The translations under genes and the position numbers were made by a program. Source: Thiobacillus sp. UBA6918 (GTDB lineage: Bacteria > Pseudomonadota > Gammaproteobacteria > Burkholderiales > Thiobacillaceae). Taken from it: DNA of 16,074 bases. Shown here one piece after another: positions 15,110 through 16,074 of this stretch. The notes under the pieces were generated by a model. The model was not told the DNA's origin and ran no database searches. It saw only the letters and a list, made by a program, of their open reading frames with translations. The stretch is taken from the NCBI GenBank assembly GCA_002450925.1, contig DKAU01000119.1, forward strand, positions 1 through 16,074, in the 5' to 3' direction. How positions within the stretch are numbered: position 1 is the stretch's first letter; each line of letters opens with the position of its first letter.

Positions 15110-16074
15110 TGCATGTCCCCTTTACGGAATATCGGCAGGCTAACGCAGACGCTGGCGCCGCCATCTGGCAGATTCTGCACCCGGATGCTTCCCCTGAGTT
15201 CCTCAACAATCTTTTTCACAATAGGCAATCCTAGACCGGTTCCTTTTGGCTTGGTCGTAGCATAAGGCTCGAACATTTTCGCCATCATGTGATCCGGAAA
15301 GCCAGGACCATTATCCGAAACTGTCAGCCTGATATTCTCGCCGAAAAACTCAGTCTGAATCCTGACTTGTCCACCCGATTGACCGGCAAGTGCATCCTGC
15401 GCATTTTGCAACAAATTATGTATCACTTGGCGCATGAGTGTGGAGTCCCCCGCAACCGGTGGCAAACCCGGGGCCAGCTCGACCTGCATGCCGGACGTGT
15501 CATAAAGCGCCAAGACCTCTCTAACCAGCGAATTAAGGTCCAGCGGCTTGATCTGCGCGCTGGGCATGCGGGCGTAACCGGCAAATGCATCGACCATGCC
15601 TTTCATGGCACCGACCTGATTAATGATGGTTGCTGTTGCGCGTTCCAGCATTTCGGTATCGCTTCCAGACAGCTTGTCCTTTAGCCTTAGCGACAGCCGC
15701 TCTGCAGATAGCTGGATCGGCGTCAGGGGATTCTTGATTTCGTGTGCAAGCCTGCGTGCCACCTCCCCCCAAGCGGCATCACGCTCGGCGCGAATAAGCT
15801 TGGTGACATCATCAAACACCAGGGTATATCCACGCTGCACCTCGGCCGGCAACTTGCTGCCGCGAGCCAAAAGCATCTGCATATGCCCGGCGCGAGGAAA
15901 TTCGAATTGCGCTTGCCAGTCACCGCCATCGGACGAAATAAAGTGTTCGGCTGTTTTTTCTCCAAATGCCCGCAACGCATTGCCTTCTTCCCCCCATTCG
16001 ACAAGCGGTTTTCCTGAAAGGGTGTCGATGTCAGTTTCCAGGATGCGCGCAGCTGCGTCATTGATGGCGCGCAC
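15106..16074 (-). CDS. ntrY: NtrY-type sensor histidine kinase (N-terminus outside window)
   Basis: Visible are 322 residues of the cytoplasmic C-terminal half; the membrane and periplasmic sensor parts and any HAMP domain lie beyond base 16074, since NtrY proteins usually exceed 700 residues. Order: PAS domain (1-95), HisKA dimerisation helix with phospho-acceptor H111 in RRLAHEIKNPLTPIQLSAERL-type sequence, then the HATPase domain with N box LLQNAQDA, G1 DNGPGF, F box FEPYATTK and G2 GTGLGLPIVKKI. All catalytic boxes look intact, so it should phosphorylate NtrX, whose GTG overlaps this stop codon. The GTG at the window edge is read here as an internal valine, not a start. The ligand sensed cannot be deduced from this half; the family has been linked to nitrogen and redox signals. 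Confidence 0.93.
   Translation of the reverse strand: MRAINDAAARILETDIDTLSGKPLVEWGEEGNALRAFGEKTAEHFISSDGGDWQAQFEFPRAGHMQMLLARGSKLPAEVQRGYTLVFDDVTKLIRAERDAAWGEVARRLAHEIKNPLTPIQLSAERLSLRLKDKLSGSDTEMLERATATIINQVGAMKGMVDAFAGYARMPSAQIKPLDLNSLVREVLALYDTSGMQVELAPGLPPVAGDSTLMRQVIHNLLQNAQDALAGQSGGQVRIQTEFFGENIRLTVSDNGPGFPDHMMAKMFEPYATTKPKGTGLGLPIVKKIVEELRGSIRVQNLPDGGASVCVSLPIFRKGDMQ

Noticed and set aside
16072..16074. GTG at the window edge as the true start of ntrY
   Set aside because: The residues that follow are the middle of a PAS domain, and NtrY proteins carry large membrane and sensor regions ahead of it. The frame simply runs off the window.

Overview
The window is a compact stretch of bacterial chromosome, almost certainly betaproteobacterial (Nitrosomonadales-like). 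The reasons are the gene content (the TIGR03623-type AddB-like nuclease with its UvrD partner, argJ followed by a DUF815 ATPase and a Nudix/ThiE fusion, and ntrYX-trkAH), the moderately high GC and the dense overlapping operons. The species cannot be named from the sequence alone. I see no tRNA, rRNA, CRISPR array, insertion sequence, phage gene or other sign of recent transfer.

Left block, plus strand (1-5904): the last codons of an unknown gene, then two large overlapping genes. They encode an AddB-like nuclease with a four-cysteine Fe-S signature and an AddA/UvrD-like helicase-nuclease, and together they should form an AddAB-type DNA end-resection machine for double-strand break repair.

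Middle block, plus strand (5905-9774): a small conserved gene of unknown function whose start codon lies inside a nested inverted repeat, then argJ (arginine biosynthesis). A tightly packed chain follows: a DUF815 AAA+ ATPase starting at TTG inside the argJ stop, a MutT-type Nudix domain fused to a degenerate thiamine phosphate synthase domain, and a small membrane-anchored Met/Cys-containing protein.

phoU (9856-10557) stands alone behind a well-formed Pho box and a -10 hexamer, laid out like a PhoB-activated promoter. A bidirectional terminator separates it from the convergent minus-strand genes.

Right block, minus strand, read from 16074 leftward: ntrY (sensor kinase, N-terminus outside the window), ntrX, trkA, trkH and then yggX, the last with its own promoter. 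The first four are overlapping or nearly so, which ties a two-component system to potassium uptake. The NtrX protein is notable: its receiver and Fis-type DNA-binding domains look intact, but its AAA+ domain has lost the Walker A lysine, the Walker B aspartate and the sigma-54 contact loop.

Most of the window is housekeeping. The best leads are the degenerate NtrX, the Nudix fusion whose ThiE domain lacks its metal ligands, the Pho box in front of a solitary phoU, and hairpins over two translation starts that have no Shine-Dalgarno sequence.
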